Shown here: positions 18,570 to 27,172 of the stretch, in pieces
How the letters are laid out: each line of letters begins with the position of its first letter
Numbering within the stretch: the first letter of the stretch is position 1
Source: Lentisphaerota bacterium
GTDB taxonomy: Bacteria > Verrucomicrobiota > Lentisphaeria > Victivallales > Victivallaceae
Length of the DNA stretch: 64,000 nt
NCBI GenBank assembly: GCA_015061815.1
Contig: SUVW01000002.1
Coordinates: forward strand, 105,502-169,501
Direction: 5' to 3'
Translations under genes and position numbers: made by a program
The notes under the pieces: generated by a model
Databases searched by the model: none
Seen by the model: the letters and a program-made list of their open reading frames with translations, nothing else
Told to the model about the DNA's origin: nothing

Positions 18570-19574
18570 TCAGAGCAATTCCGCGATCTGTACTGCGTTG
18601 AGAGCCGCGCCTTTAAGCAGCTGGTCGCCGGAAACAAACATCTCCAGCCCGCGTTTGTCATTGCGGGAGATATCCTGACGGATACGTCCGGCAAGCACAT
18701 CATATTTTTCAGTAGCATCAACAGGCATGGGATAGAGTTTGGCATCCGGATCATCGGCCACCGTCACCCCGGGAGCTGCCGCGAGAATAGCGCGGGCTTC
18801 AGCAGGAGTGATCTCCTCCTCAAACTCCAGATTGAGAGATTCAGAGTGGGCGCGGAGAGCCGGAATACGCACACAGGTGCAGCTGACCGGCAGATCGGGC
18901 AGGTGAAGCATTTTGCGCGATTCATTGAGCATTTTCAGCTCTTCTTTGGTATACCCGTTATCGGTAAATGCATCGATATGCGGGATCAGATTGAATGCGA
19001 TCCGGTGGGCAAACGCTTTGGGCTCGATTGCCTGACCGTCAAGGATCTGCCGGGTCTGTTCAATAAGTTCAGCCATGCCTTTGGCACCGGCTCCGGAAGC
19101 GGCCTGATAGGTGGCAGCGACCAGACGGCGCAGTTTTTTGGCACGGTGCAGCGGCGCAACAGCGACCAGCATGATCGCAGTGGTGCAGTTGGGGTTGGCG
19201 ATGACACCGTTATGTTTTTTGATATCTTCGGGGTTGACCTCCGGCACGACCAGCGGCACATCATCATCCATGCGGAAAGCACTGGAATTGTCGATCATCA
19301 CCGCACCGGAATCGACCACATATTTGCGGTACTCTTTGGAAATACTGCCCCCGGCACTGAAAAGAGCGATATCCACATCTTTGAATGAATCATACGTCAT
19401 CTCCTCGATAACGAGAGTTTCACCCTTGAATGTCATAGTTTTACCGGCGGAACGCGCAGAGGCGAGCAATTTGAGATTTTTCACCGGAAAATTGCGTTTT
19501 TCCAGTGTTTTGATCATTTCGACACCGACCGCACCAGTGGCTCCGGCGACAGCGACATTGAATTCTTTTGCCAT
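18570..19574 (-). CDS. asd: aspartate-semialdehyde dehydrogenase
   Basis: Asd reduces aspartyl phosphate to the semialdehyde, feeding lysine, threonine, methionine and diaminopimelate synthesis. The 334-residue product has the NADP loop GATGAVGVEMI (11-21), catalytic Cys130 in IANPNCTTAIM, ASGAGAKGM and the substrate/His region RIPALRAHSESLNLEFEEEI. The ATG at 19574 was chosen because the family begins at FNVAVAGATGAVG; upstream codons of the longer frame do not match. A promoter is seen at 19643-19670. dapA, the next pathway user, lies at 28.4-29.3 kb. Confidence 0.95.
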   Translation of the reverse strand: MAKEFNVAVAGATGAVGVEMIKTLEKRNFPVKNLKLLASARSAGKTMTFKGETLVIEEMTYDSFKDVDIALFSAGGSISKEYRKYVVDSGAVMIDNSSAFRMDDDVPLVVPEVNPEDIKKHNGVIANPNCTTAIMLVAVAPLHRAKKLRRLVAATYQAASGAGAKGMAELIEQTRQILDGQAIEPKAFAHRIAFNLIPHIDAFTDNGYTKEELKMLNESRKMLHLPDLPVSCTCVRIPALRAHSESLNLEFEEEITPAEARAILAAAPGVTVADDPDAKLYPMPVDATEKYDVLAGRIRQDISRNDKRGLEMFVSGDQLLKGAALNAVQIAELL

Positions 19575-19642
19575 AATTGTCTTTTTCTTTCTTTGGTAAA
19601 AAATATCCGGTCCATCCGGCTTTTTCCATTTATCAGGAATAT

Positions 19643-19670
19643 AATATAGCGGAATATTTGAAAAATGCAA
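19643..19670 (-). promoter_or_regulatory. candidate asd operon promoter
   Basis: Minus strand TTGCAT (19670-19665), 16-base spacer and TATATT (19648-19643). It overlaps the divergent ligA promoter. Confidence 0.55.
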
Positions 19671-19686
19671 TCTTCGGGGTTATATT
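19658..19686 (+). promoter_or_regulatory. candidate ligA promoter
   Basis: TTGAAA (19658-19663), 17-base spacer and TATATT (19681-19686), about 37 bases before the ligA ATG. The -35 lies within the divergent asd promoter, so the two may compete. Confidence 0.6.
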
Positions 19687-19722
19687 TTTATGGAATGTTT
19701 TAATATAATTGCAGGATTTTCT

Positions 19723-21615
19723 ATGGACTTCATCAATTTTGACCTGGAAAAGATGGATGTTTTTCAGGTGGCAGAACTTCTGACTTATCACGACAGGTGC
19801 TACTGGCAGAATAACGCTCCGGAGATATCCGATGCCCGTTATGATCAGATCGTTGAAAAACTCCGCGAACTTGCCCCTGAACACCCGCTGCTGACCCGGA
19901 TCAACACCCCGCAAGTAGCTTCCGGCGGCAAAGTTCATCACTCAAAAGCCATGCTCTCACTGGATAAAGCATACTCCCTCGATGCCCTTTTGCAGTGGGC
20001 GCAAAAGTATGCCAGAACTCCGGATGAATTGCTGCTGGTCGAACCGAAATATGATGGTATTTCCGCTGATTTTGACGGTACTGTCCTTTCCACCCGGGGC
20101 GATGGAAGCACCGGAGAGGACATTTCCGGCAAACTGCCGCTTATCGAACTGGAATCCCCCGGCTACCGGGGCAGAGTTGACCGTCCGGTGCGCGGAGAGA
20201 TCGTCATCCGGGATGATGATTTCAAAAACATCTATTCCCGTATCCGCAAAAAAGATGGCGGCACTTACAAAAATTCCCGCAATGCCGTTGCCGGCATCAT
20301 GACCTTGAAAGATATTTATCCCATGCAGATCCAGGGGGCCAAACTGACCCTGGTGGATTATTCGCTGATCTCGAAAAGCGTGCCGCTGGATAAATTGGCC
20401 GGACAATGGGAAGATTTGAAACTTGCCTTTGCCGGACTGCCCTATCCGATGGATGGTATCGTTCTGAAGTTTGCCGATGCCGCTTTCCGGGAATCCCTCG
20501 GAACTACGGCGCATCACCCGCGCGGTGAGATCGCTTACAAATTCACCAACGTCAGCTGCCAAACCACTCTGGTCAATGTCCAATGGAGCTTCGGTAAAAA
20601 TTTTCTCACCCCGGTGGCCGAACTCGAACCGGTGGAGTTATCCGGGATCACCATCAAACGGGCATCTTTGCATAATATCCAGAACATTCTGGATATGGAT
20701 CTGCAGATCGGCGACACCGTCACCGTCGAACGGGCCGGTGATGTGATACCTTTCATCTCCGCATCCGAACCGGGATTGATCCGCACTTCACCGTTGATCA
20801 CCCACTGCCCGGAGTGCGGCGAAGAGCTGGTCCGCAGCGGTCCGGAACTCTGCTGTCCCAACAAAGAGTGTCCCGGTTCATCTCTGCAATTGTTGTGTGC
20901 CGCCATCCGTAATCTGGGTATTGAAAGACTCGGGGAACCGACGGTGAAAAAATTGATGGCTCAATACAATATCCGTCACCTGCGCGAACTTTTTGATCTG
21001 CGTCAGGAAGATCTGCGCCGCCTGGAAGGATTCGCGGAAAAATCTGCGGCAAATTTATACCGCGAAATACAAAAAGCCAGAGAAGTCGATGACTACCAGC
21101 TGCTTGCCGCTTTGAATATCCCCGGGATCGGCCCGAATATCGCCAAATTGATACTGGAAAAATTCCCGGTGGAAAAATTGCTTGAAGCCACCGTTGAAGC
21201 TCTGGCAGACATTCCCGGTATCGGTCCGGAGCGCGCCGGAGCTGTAGTGGATATGCTTCAGGAAAAAAAAGAGGAATTTTCCGAATTGCTCAATGCCGTA
21301 ACTATCCGTAAACATGAGGCAGTTCCGGATGCTCCGGGAATATGTTTCACCGGGAAAATGCCGGAAAAACGCTCCTTTTACGAAAAACTTGCCCGGGAAC
21401 ACGGTTATATACCGGTGGATTCGGTCACTTCAGCATTGGCTTTGCTGGTGGCCGCCGATGTCAATGACAACAGCTCCAAATTGAAAAATGCCCGCAAACT
21501 GGGAATAAAAATTCTTCCGCTGGATGAATTTCTGGAATCTCTTGCCGGTAATGAAAAAACGGCAAACCCTCCGCCTGATAACGGAGAATTTGCCGATTTG
21601 CCGTTGTTTTCCTGA
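19723..21615 (+). CDS. ligA: NAD-dependent DNA ligase
   Basis: LigA seals nicks in replication and repair using NAD. The 630-residue protein contains the adenylated Lys109 in EPKYDGIS, the nucleotidyltransferase motif GRVDRPVRGEIVI, an OB-fold region, a four-Cys zinc finger (CPECG, then CCPNKECPG), helix-hairpin-helix repeats (LNIPGIGPNIAKLIL, LADIPGIGPERAG) and a C-terminal BRCT domain (GICFTGKMPEKRSFYEKL). The ATG at 19723 has GCAGGA upstream and fits family starts better than the ATG at 19690. It converges on nrdD with 24 bases between. Confidence 0.96.
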   Translation: MDFINFDLEKMDVFQVAELLTYHDRCYWQNNAPEISDARYDQIVEKLRELAPEHPLLTRINTPQVASGGKVHHSKAMLSLDKAYSLDALLQWAQKYARTPDELLLVEPKYDGISADFDGTVLSTRGDGSTGEDISGKLPLIELESPGYRGRVDRPVRGEIVIRDDDFKNIYSRIRKKDGGTYKNSRNAVAGIMTLKDIYPMQIQGAKLTLVDYSLISKSVPLDKLAGQWEDLKLAFAGLPYPMDGIVLKFADAAFRESLGTTAHHPRGEIAYKFTNVSCQTTLVNVQWSFGKNFLTPVAELEPVELSGITIKRASLHNIQNILDMDLQIGDTVTVERAGDVIPFISASEPGLIRTSPLITHCPECGEELVRSGPELCCPNKECPGSSLQLLCAAIRNLGIERLGEPTVKKLMAQYNIRHLRELFDLRQEDLRRLEGFAEKSAANLYREIQKAREVDDYQLLAALNIPGIGPNIAKLILEKFPVEKLLEATVEALADIPGIGPERAGAVVDMLQEKKEEFSELLNAVTIRKHEAVPDAPGICFTGKMPEKRSFYEKLAREHGYIPVDSVTSALALLVAADVNDNSSKLKNARKLGIKILPLDEFLESLAGNEKTANPPPDNGEFADLPLFS

Positions 21616-21639
21616 AAGCAAATATCGCCTTTGCCGCCG

Positions 21640-24048
21640 TCACCGGTCGGCCGGAACCAGCATATCGATATATTTACGGATAGCTGCGATACCGGTGAAT
21701 TTTTCCACATTCTTGCCATTGACCACCGCCAGTGTCGGTGCCTGACTGATGGCAAACGCTCTGGCCTTTTCCGGTTCCTGATCAGCGACCACTACCGAAT
21801 AGACGATACCGGCCCTATCCAGAAATGTCTTGGCAATACGGCAGTTGGGGCAGGTCGTCGTGGTGAAAAGGATCAACTCTTCGGCTGAAACGGCTTCTGC
21901 GGACTCTTTCGCCGCCGGAGCATTGACCATCACCGGAGTGCAGGAACATCTGCCGCCTTCGCCGAATTCCCGCCTGATCGCAGTATAAGCATCGTATACC
22001 TTGCGGTCCTTGTACTCCTGGGTCTTGCCGTCATTCCAGTTCTGCACCGGACGGTAATAACCGGTGATACGGCTGTAAACTTCAGTCTTGCTGCCGCAAT
22101 CCGGACATTTGAACTGCTCACCGGCAATGTAACCGTGATTGTGACAGATGGAATAGGTCGGTGACATGGTGTAATAGGGCAGACGGTAATTTTCCGCGAT
22201 CTTGCGGACTAAATTGGCCGCCGCCTGCCAGTCGGGGAGTTTCTCTCCGAGGAAGGCATGGAACACGGTACCGCTGGTGTAGAGAGTCTGCAATTCATCC
22301 TGCACATCCAGCGCAGAGAAGATGTCATCGGTGAAACCTACCGGCAGATGCGAACTGTTGGTGTAATACGGTGTGCCGTTTTCAGAAGCAGTCACGATAT
22401 CTCCGAAGCGGTTTTTGTCATGCTTGGCCAGACGGAAACTGGTGGATTCCGCCGGAGTGGCTTCCAGGTTGTAAAGGTCGCCGTACTGTTCCTGATAGTC
22501 AGAAAGTCGTTCACGCATGTGATTGAGAACATCTTTGGTGAATTTCTGTGCTTCGGCATTGGTCAGGTCTTTTTTGATCCATTTGGCATTCAGACAGGCC
22601 TCATTCATACCGACCAGACCGATGGTGGAGAAGTGGTTGTCGAATTTGCCGAGGTAACGTCTGGTGTAGGGATAAAGTCCCTCATCCAGCAGTTTGGAAA
22701 TGACTTCACGTTTGATTTTGAGTGAACGGGCGGAAATATCCATCATGTGATCAAGACGGTTGTAGAAATCCTCTTCATTCTCCGCCAGATAAGCTATGCG
22801 CGGCATGTTGATGGTAACCACACCGATGGAACCGGTGCTTTCCCCGGAACCGAAGAAACCGCCGGATTTTTTACGCAGTTCCCGCAGATCCAGCCGCAGA
22901 CGGCAGCACATGGAACGGATGTCGCTGGGTTCCATATCGCTGTTGACGTAGTTGGAAAAGTAGGGAGTGCCATATTTGCTGGTCATCTCAAAGAGCAGTT
23001 TGTTGTTTTCCGTTTCGCTCCAGTCGAAATCCCGGGTAATGGAGTAGGTCGGGATCGGATACTGGAAGCCCCGGCCCTGCGCGTCACCCTCGATCATGGT
23101 TTCGATGAATGCGCGGTTGACCATGTCCATCTCTTTTTTACAATCTTTGTATTTGAAATCCATCTCTTTGCCGCCGACAATACAATTCTGTTCGGCAAGG
23201 TCAGCGGGCACGGTCCAATCCAGAGTGATGTTGGAAAACGGAGCCTGCGTACCCCAGCGGGAAGGAGTATTGACACCGAAAATAAATGATTCAATGCACT
23301 TTTTCACCTGATTGTAATCCAGATTGTCAACTTTGACAAACGGAGCCAGATAGGTATCAAAACTGCTGAAAGCCTGCGCACCGGCCCACTCATTCTGCAT
23401 GATGCCGAGGAAGTTGACCATCTGATTGCAAAGCGTGGCCAGATGAGAAGCCGGAGCAGAAGTGATTTTGCCGGGAACACCGCCCAAACCTTCCTGGATC
23501 AACTGTTTGAGTGACCATCCGGCACAGTAGCCGGTCAGCATGGAAAGGTCGTGCAAATGGATATCCGCATTGCGGTGGGCGTTACCGATCTCATCATCAT
23601 AAATTTCCGACAGCCAGTAATTGGCAGTGATCGCGCCGCTGTTGGAAAGGATAAGTCCGCCGACCGAATAGGTGACAGTGGAATTCTCTTTCACGCGCCA
23701 GTCATTGATTTTGACATAATCATCGACCGTCTTTTTGAAATCAAGGATCGTGGACTGGGCATTGCGGAGTTTTTCCCGCTGACGGCGGTAGAGGATGTAA
23801 GCTTTGGCAACATCAGCGTAACCGGCTTGAACCAGAACGGATTCCACACTGTCCTGAATATCTTCGACCGCGATGAGCCCCTCTTTGATTTTGGGTTCGA
23901 AGTCAGCAGTGACTTTCAATGCAATAAAATCAATGATCGACTGATTGTACTGTTTTTCCTGCGCCTCAAAGGCCATTTTCACTGCATCAGCGATCTTTTT
24001 CAGATCAAAGTCGATGTTTTTTCCGTTACGTTTCTGAACCTGATACAT
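21640..24048 (-). CDS. nrdD: anaerobic ribonucleoside-triphosphate reductase with fused C-terminal redoxin domain
   Basis: NrdD is the class III ribonucleotide reductase, a glycyl-radical enzyme for oxygen-free dNTP synthesis. The 802-residue product has an N-terminal ATP-cone (YQVQKRNGKNIDFDLKKI, to about 95), the catalytic barrel, a Zn site (SICHNHGY and FKCPDCG), and the glycyl loop region RITGYYRPVQNWNDGKTQEY. Residues about 724-802 form a glutaredoxin/thioredoxin-like extension with CPNC (733-736) and the cis-Pro motif SQAPTLAVV, suggesting a built-in reductant rather than formate. It follows nrdG after 52 bases. ATG at 24048 fits family starts and has GGGAG upstream. Confidence 0.95.
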   Translation of the reverse strand: MYQVQKRNGKNIDFDLKKIADAVKMAFEAQEKQYNQSIIDFIALKVTADFEPKIKEGLIAVEDIQDSVESVLVQAGYADVAKAYILYRRQREKLRNAQSTILDFKKTVDDYVKINDWRVKENSTVTYSVGGLILSNSGAITANYWLSEIYDDEIGNAHRNADIHLHDLSMLTGYCAGWSLKQLIQEGLGGVPGKITSAPASHLATLCNQMVNFLGIMQNEWAGAQAFSSFDTYLAPFVKVDNLDYNQVKKCIESFIFGVNTPSRWGTQAPFSNITLDWTVPADLAEQNCIVGGKEMDFKYKDCKKEMDMVNRAFIETMIEGDAQGRGFQYPIPTYSITRDFDWSETENNKLLFEMTSKYGTPYFSNYVNSDMEPSDIRSMCCRLRLDLRELRKKSGGFFGSGESTGSIGVVTINMPRIAYLAENEEDFYNRLDHMMDISARSLKIKREVISKLLDEGLYPYTRRYLGKFDNHFSTIGLVGMNEACLNAKWIKKDLTNAEAQKFTKDVLNHMRERLSDYQEQYGDLYNLEATPAESTSFRLAKHDKNRFGDIVTASENGTPYYTNSSHLPVGFTDDIFSALDVQDELQTLYTSGTVFHAFLGEKLPDWQAAANLVRKIAENYRLPYYTMSPTYSICHNHGYIAGEQFKCPDCGSKTEVYSRITGYYRPVQNWNDGKTQEYKDRKVYDAYTAIRREFGEGGRCSCTPVMVNAPAAKESAEAVSAEELILFTTTTCPNCRIAKTFLDRAGIVYSVVVADQEPEKARAFAISQAPTLAVVNGKNVEKFTGIAAIRKYIDMLVPADR

Positions 24049-24100
24049 TTCCGACAACTCCCTTTCTGTTTTTCTTCTTTCTTCATTTCTTTCCAAATCT

Positions 24101-24790
24101 CTACCTGCCGCGAATCTCCGCCGCCGGAACAAATTTTTTCACTTCCGATAAAAAGCCGCTCAACTGCCCGTCAGCGACTTCAAACTCTTTTGCACTGCCG
24201 CCGAGGATCGCCCCGGAATCTTTGAACGGCTGCAAAAAATAACGTTTCGCCCCGGCAATTTCCCGGCCGATCGCCGAAAAATCTGCGACTTCATGCAAAT
24301 TCCCGGTCACTGTCGTGCGAAACTCATAATCAACATTGCCGTCCATCAGCAACTTCACTGACTGACGGACCTTTTCCCAACAATCCGAACCGCCGGTCAC
24401 GGCGTATTTTGAAGGCGAATTTTTGATATCCATCGCCACATAATCCACCGCCTGCTCCTGAAGCAATTGCAAAAGCAGCTGCGGAAATGAACCGTTGGTA
24501 TCCAGTTTCACCCGGTAGCCCATCGCTTTGGCCGCCTGCATAAGCAGAATGCTCTGCTCATGCATCAACGGTTCACCGCCGGTCACACACACACCATCCA
24601 ACCGGCCGCTGCGGCTTTCAAGAAACTCCAGTATATCCGCAAATGTGTACTCCAGATCATCCATTTTGCCGGTCACCAAAACCGGATTGTGGCAAAAAGG
24701 ACAACGGAAATTACACCCGCAGGTGAACACCGTACACGCCACCAGCCCCGGATAGTCCAGCAGCGTCAATTTGTGCAGACCGAAACGCAT
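24101..24790 (-). CDS. nrdG: anaerobic ribonucleoside-triphosphate reductase activating protein
   Basis: NrdG is a radical-SAM enzyme that generates the glycyl radical on NrdD. The 229-residue product has the [4Fe-4S] motif C26-x3-C30-x2-C33 (CGCNFRCPFCHNP), SAM-binding GVCVTGGEPLMH and the strand KLDTNGS. It is longer than E. coli NrdG (154) and resembles the YjjW/NrdG-like form found in many anaerobes. It is the promoter-proximal gene of nrdG-nrdD, with NrdR boxes over its promoter. Confidence 0.93.
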   Translation of the reverse strand: MRFGLHKLTLLDYPGLVACTVFTCGCNFRCPFCHNPVLVTGKMDDLEYTFADILEFLESRSGRLDGVCVTGGEPLMHEQSILLMQAAKAMGYRVKLDTNGSFPQLLLQLLQEQAVDYVAMDIKNSPSKYAVTGGSDCWEKVRQSVKLLMDGNVDYEFRTTVTGNLHEVADFSAIGREIAGAKRYFLQPFKDSGAILGGSAKEFEVADGQLSGFLSEVKKFVPAAEIRGR

Positions 24791-24808
24791 ATTTACTCTT
24801 TTTTTATC

Positions 24809-24838
24809 TAATCAGGCTCTTGTTTGCGCGCCTGATTA
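24809..24838. promoter_or_regulatory. 9-bp perfect inverted repeat in the nrdG leader
   Basis: TAATCAGGC (24809-24817) and GCCTGATTA (24830-24838) flank a 12-base loop, between the NrdR boxes and the nrdG start. On the minus strand it is followed by GATAAAAAAAG, not a T-run, so it is not a terminator for nrdG; it may be an operator or an mRNA hairpin. Confidence 0.45.
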
Positions 24839-24886
24839 CCACAATATATAGTAAACAGCCTCAAAAAAGCGCACAATATCTTGTTG
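24839..24886 (-). promoter_or_regulatory. nrdGD promoter covered by two NrdR boxes
   Basis: Two 16-base sites resemble the NrdR consensus acaCwAtATaTwGtgt: 24839-24854 (core CACAATATATAGT would read CcACAATATATAGTaa) and 24871-24886 (CACAATATCTTGT core). Their starts are 32 bases apart, three helical turns, the spacing typical of NrdR. On the minus strand a promoter TTGTGC (24876-24871), 17 bases, TACTAT (24853-24848) lies exactly under them, which fits repression of nrdGD by NrdR when dATP/ATP is bound. The nrdR gene is not in the window. Confidence 0.75.
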
Positions 24887-25042
24887 TTTTTCAATATATC
24901 ACCGTTCCCGGATATTGCAAGTATTATTTTGAAAAAAATCACTATTTTTTCCGGGTGCTTTGATCATTTCAGGCTTGTCACAGCGAAGTACAGCAAAGAT
25001 GCAAAAAAATAGATTGTTATTGTTTGAGGCAATTATCCCGGC

Positions 25043-25196
25043 GGAAGCGGCGCGAGATAAGGTCGAAGTCAAAACAAGGCGGATGAGCAGGATCCTCCTT
25101 CGCCGGAGGCTACGGCAGGACAAGGTGCAGTATAAACCTGCCCGACTGAACCGGCTGCCGATGTTTTAACAAGAGATTATCCGCGATGCAACACCG
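25043..25196. repeat. ~152-bp MITE-like repeat, copy A1
   Basis: This unit begins GGAAGCGGCGCGAGATAAGG and ends near TTATCCGCGATGCAACACCG. It is about 85-90% identical by eye to copies at 25204-25355, 52934-53082 and 53118-53266. The ends form imperfect inverted repeats (GCGCGAGATAA against TTATCCGCG), and an internal hairpin is formed by CCTCC and GGAGG. No coding capacity is convincing. It lies in the spacer between nrdG and the downstream end of the metF-like gene. Confidence 0.8.
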
Positions 25197-25203
25197 CACC
25201 GGT

Positions 25204-25355
25204 GGAAGCGGCGCGAGATAAGGTCGAAGTCAAAACAAGGCGGATGAGCAGGATCCTCCTTCGCCGGGGCTACGGAGGACAAGGTGCAGTATAAACCTGC
25301 CCGACTGAACCGGTAACCGATGTTTTGACAAGAGATTATCCGCGACGCAACACCG
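25204..25355. repeat. ~152-bp MITE-like repeat, copy A2
   Basis: Direct tandem copy of A1 after a 7-base gap; it ends two bases before the TGA of the bifunctional methyltransferase/MTHFR gene. In this copy the internal hairpin is TCCTCC-N14-GGAGGA. Confidence 0.8.
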
Positions 25356-25357
25356 GA

Positions 25358-27172
25358 TCAATTGAAGAGCAGTGACAAGGCAGTATTAACATTGCCGAAT
25401 GGTGCGCTGGTCGCCACTCCATTGATTTCCGGCGTTATCTCATCAAGAATTTTCCGGGCGATCCGGATACCTTCGCGTTTCTGCGCCTCTTTATCTCCGG
25501 CGTTTTCCATCGCCGCCATGATCCAATCCGGCACCACCACTCCCGGCACTTCGTTTTTCATAAACAACGCATTGCGATAACTGGCAAAAGGCCAAACTCC
25601 GGCGATGATCGGGATATCATGTTTTTTCCGCACTTCGCGGATAAATTTCAACAGTGTCGGCGGGTCAAAAACCGGCTGGGTAATGATATATTCCGCACCG
25701 GCAGCGATTTTTTCATCCAATCTCCGGTACTCTCTTGCCATGTCTATTGCATTGGGATCGGCACCGACTCCGGCAACGATCGCGGTCTGCACGCCATTTC
25801 CCAACAGCTGTCCGCCGGCATCAATGCCCCGATTCAGGCGGGATTGCAGTTTGACCATGCCGATGGCATCCACATCAAACACACCGGAACTGAATGGATA
25901 ATCCCCCAATTTCGGCGGATCACCGGTAATAAAAAGAATATTCTGCAGTTTTTTCGCCATGCATCCCAGGATCATGGATTGCAAACTGATAAGATTCCGA
26001 TCTCTGGCACAGCAGTGGACGACTGTTTCGATACCGCCTTTTTCCTGAATTTCAATTGCCGTGATTATCTGGGATATCCGGCAGCTGGCACGCGGCCCAT
26101 CCGGAATATTTATTGCATCGATCCCCGCAGCGGCACAAATTTTTGCCTTTTCCACCGTTGCACTCAAATCAAATCCTTTTGGCGGAGTCAATTCGATCAG
26201 CCGGAGAAACTTCCCCTGCGCCAGTTTGGCACCGAATGAACTTTTTTGCTCCAGCGGTACCGGCGGCAATTCATCCCCGGCTTTCACTTCGATCACCGGA
26301 ATATCTTTCGCCGCCCCGGCAGCCAGAGGTTTGAGTGAACGCACCATATCGGCAATATGTTCCGGAGTGATCCCGCAACAACCGCCCAAACCGCGCGCGC
26401 CCAGATTCAAATACCGCATGCAATAGGTGGTGAAATATTCCGGAGTGGTCATCTGCATAAAACGGTTGTCCACGCTTTTCGGCACTCCGGAACCGGGCTG
26501 AACAATCATCGGATACGGCGTCTGATGTATGATTTTTTCCAGTGCCGCCAGAGTTGTTTCCGGACCGTTTCCGCAATTCAAACCGACTGCCGCCGGAGGA
26601 ATTTCAGCGGATGAAAGTCTGGCCAGAACTTCATTCCATGAGGTGTTATCACTCAACACCGCTTCCGGAGAAAGAACAAAACTGATCACGACCGCGATCC
26701 GCTCATCCCGGATGGCCGCCAGAGCAGTTTCCAGCTCCTCCAGTTTGGAAATCGATTCAAAAATAATGAAATCAGCTCCCCCGGAAATCAGATACTGCAC
26801 CTGTTCGGCAATCGCCTTTTTCCGTTCACTGCCGCCGGGACCGACAGAACCGGCGATCAATATTTCCGGATGTCCGGCGGCCGCTTTGCGGGCATTGGCG
26901 ACGGCGGCATGATTGATCTTCTGCGTCCGGTCGGCAATACCAAATTGCTGAAGCGATACCGCATTGGCATTGTAGGTGTTGGCAGTCAGAACTTCCGCAC
27001 CGGCTTCCACATAGGATTGATGGATGGCGGTCACCACTTCCGGAGAAGACAGATTGAGATCATCGTAAGAGGTGTTGACAAAAAAGTTGCGCCGGTACAG
27101 TTCCGTACCGAAACCGCCGTCAAAAATCAGGATATTTTCCGCGAGCCTTTTCTGTAATTCAGCAACCGTCAC
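25358..27172 (-). CDS. bifunctional homocysteine S-methyltransferase / methylenetetrahydrofolate reductase
   Basis: A 604-residue two-domain protein like Bacillus YitJ. Residues about 1-285 are a homocysteine S-methyltransferase barrel with zinc ligands in VGLNCGNGPE (Cys) and LGGCCGITPEHI (Cys-Cys). Residues about 305-604 are a MetF-like barrel (LIELTPPKGFD, NIPDGPRA, LFITGDPPKLGDYP, EYIITQPVFDP) with FAD-binding features. It would make methyl-THF and methylate homocysteine to methionine; the methyl donor of the first domain is not certain. It overlaps the upstream MFS gene by 4 bases and follows dapA in the same operon. Confidence 0.9.
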   Translation of the reverse strand: MTVAELQKRLAENILIFDGGFGTELYRRNFFVNTSYDDLNLSSPEVVTAIHQSYVEAGAEVLTANTYNANAVSLQQFGIADRTQKINHAAVANARKAAAGHPEILIAGSVGPGGSERKKAIAEQVQYLISGGADFIIFESISKLEELETALAAIRDERIAVVISFVLSPEAVLSDNTSWNEVLARLSSAEIPPAAVGLNCGNGPETTLAALEKIIHQTPYPMIVQPGSGVPKSVDNRFMQMTTPEYFTTYCMRYLNLGARGLGGCCGITPEHIADMVRSLKPLAAGAAKDIPVIEVKAGDELPPVPLEQKSSFGAKLAQGKFLRLIELTPPKGFDLSATVEKAKICAAAGIDAINIPDGPRASCRISQIITAIEIQEKGGIETVVHCCARDRNLISLQSMILGCMAKKLQNILFITGDPPKLGDYPFSSGVFDVDAIGMVKLQSRLNRGIDAGGQLLGNGVQTAIVAGVGADPNAIDMAREYRRLDEKIAAGAEYIITQPVFDPPTLLKFIREVRKKHDIPIIAGVWPFASYRNALFMKNEVPGVVVPDWIMAAMENAGDKEAQKREGIRIARKILDEITPEINGVATSAPFGNVNTALSLLFN

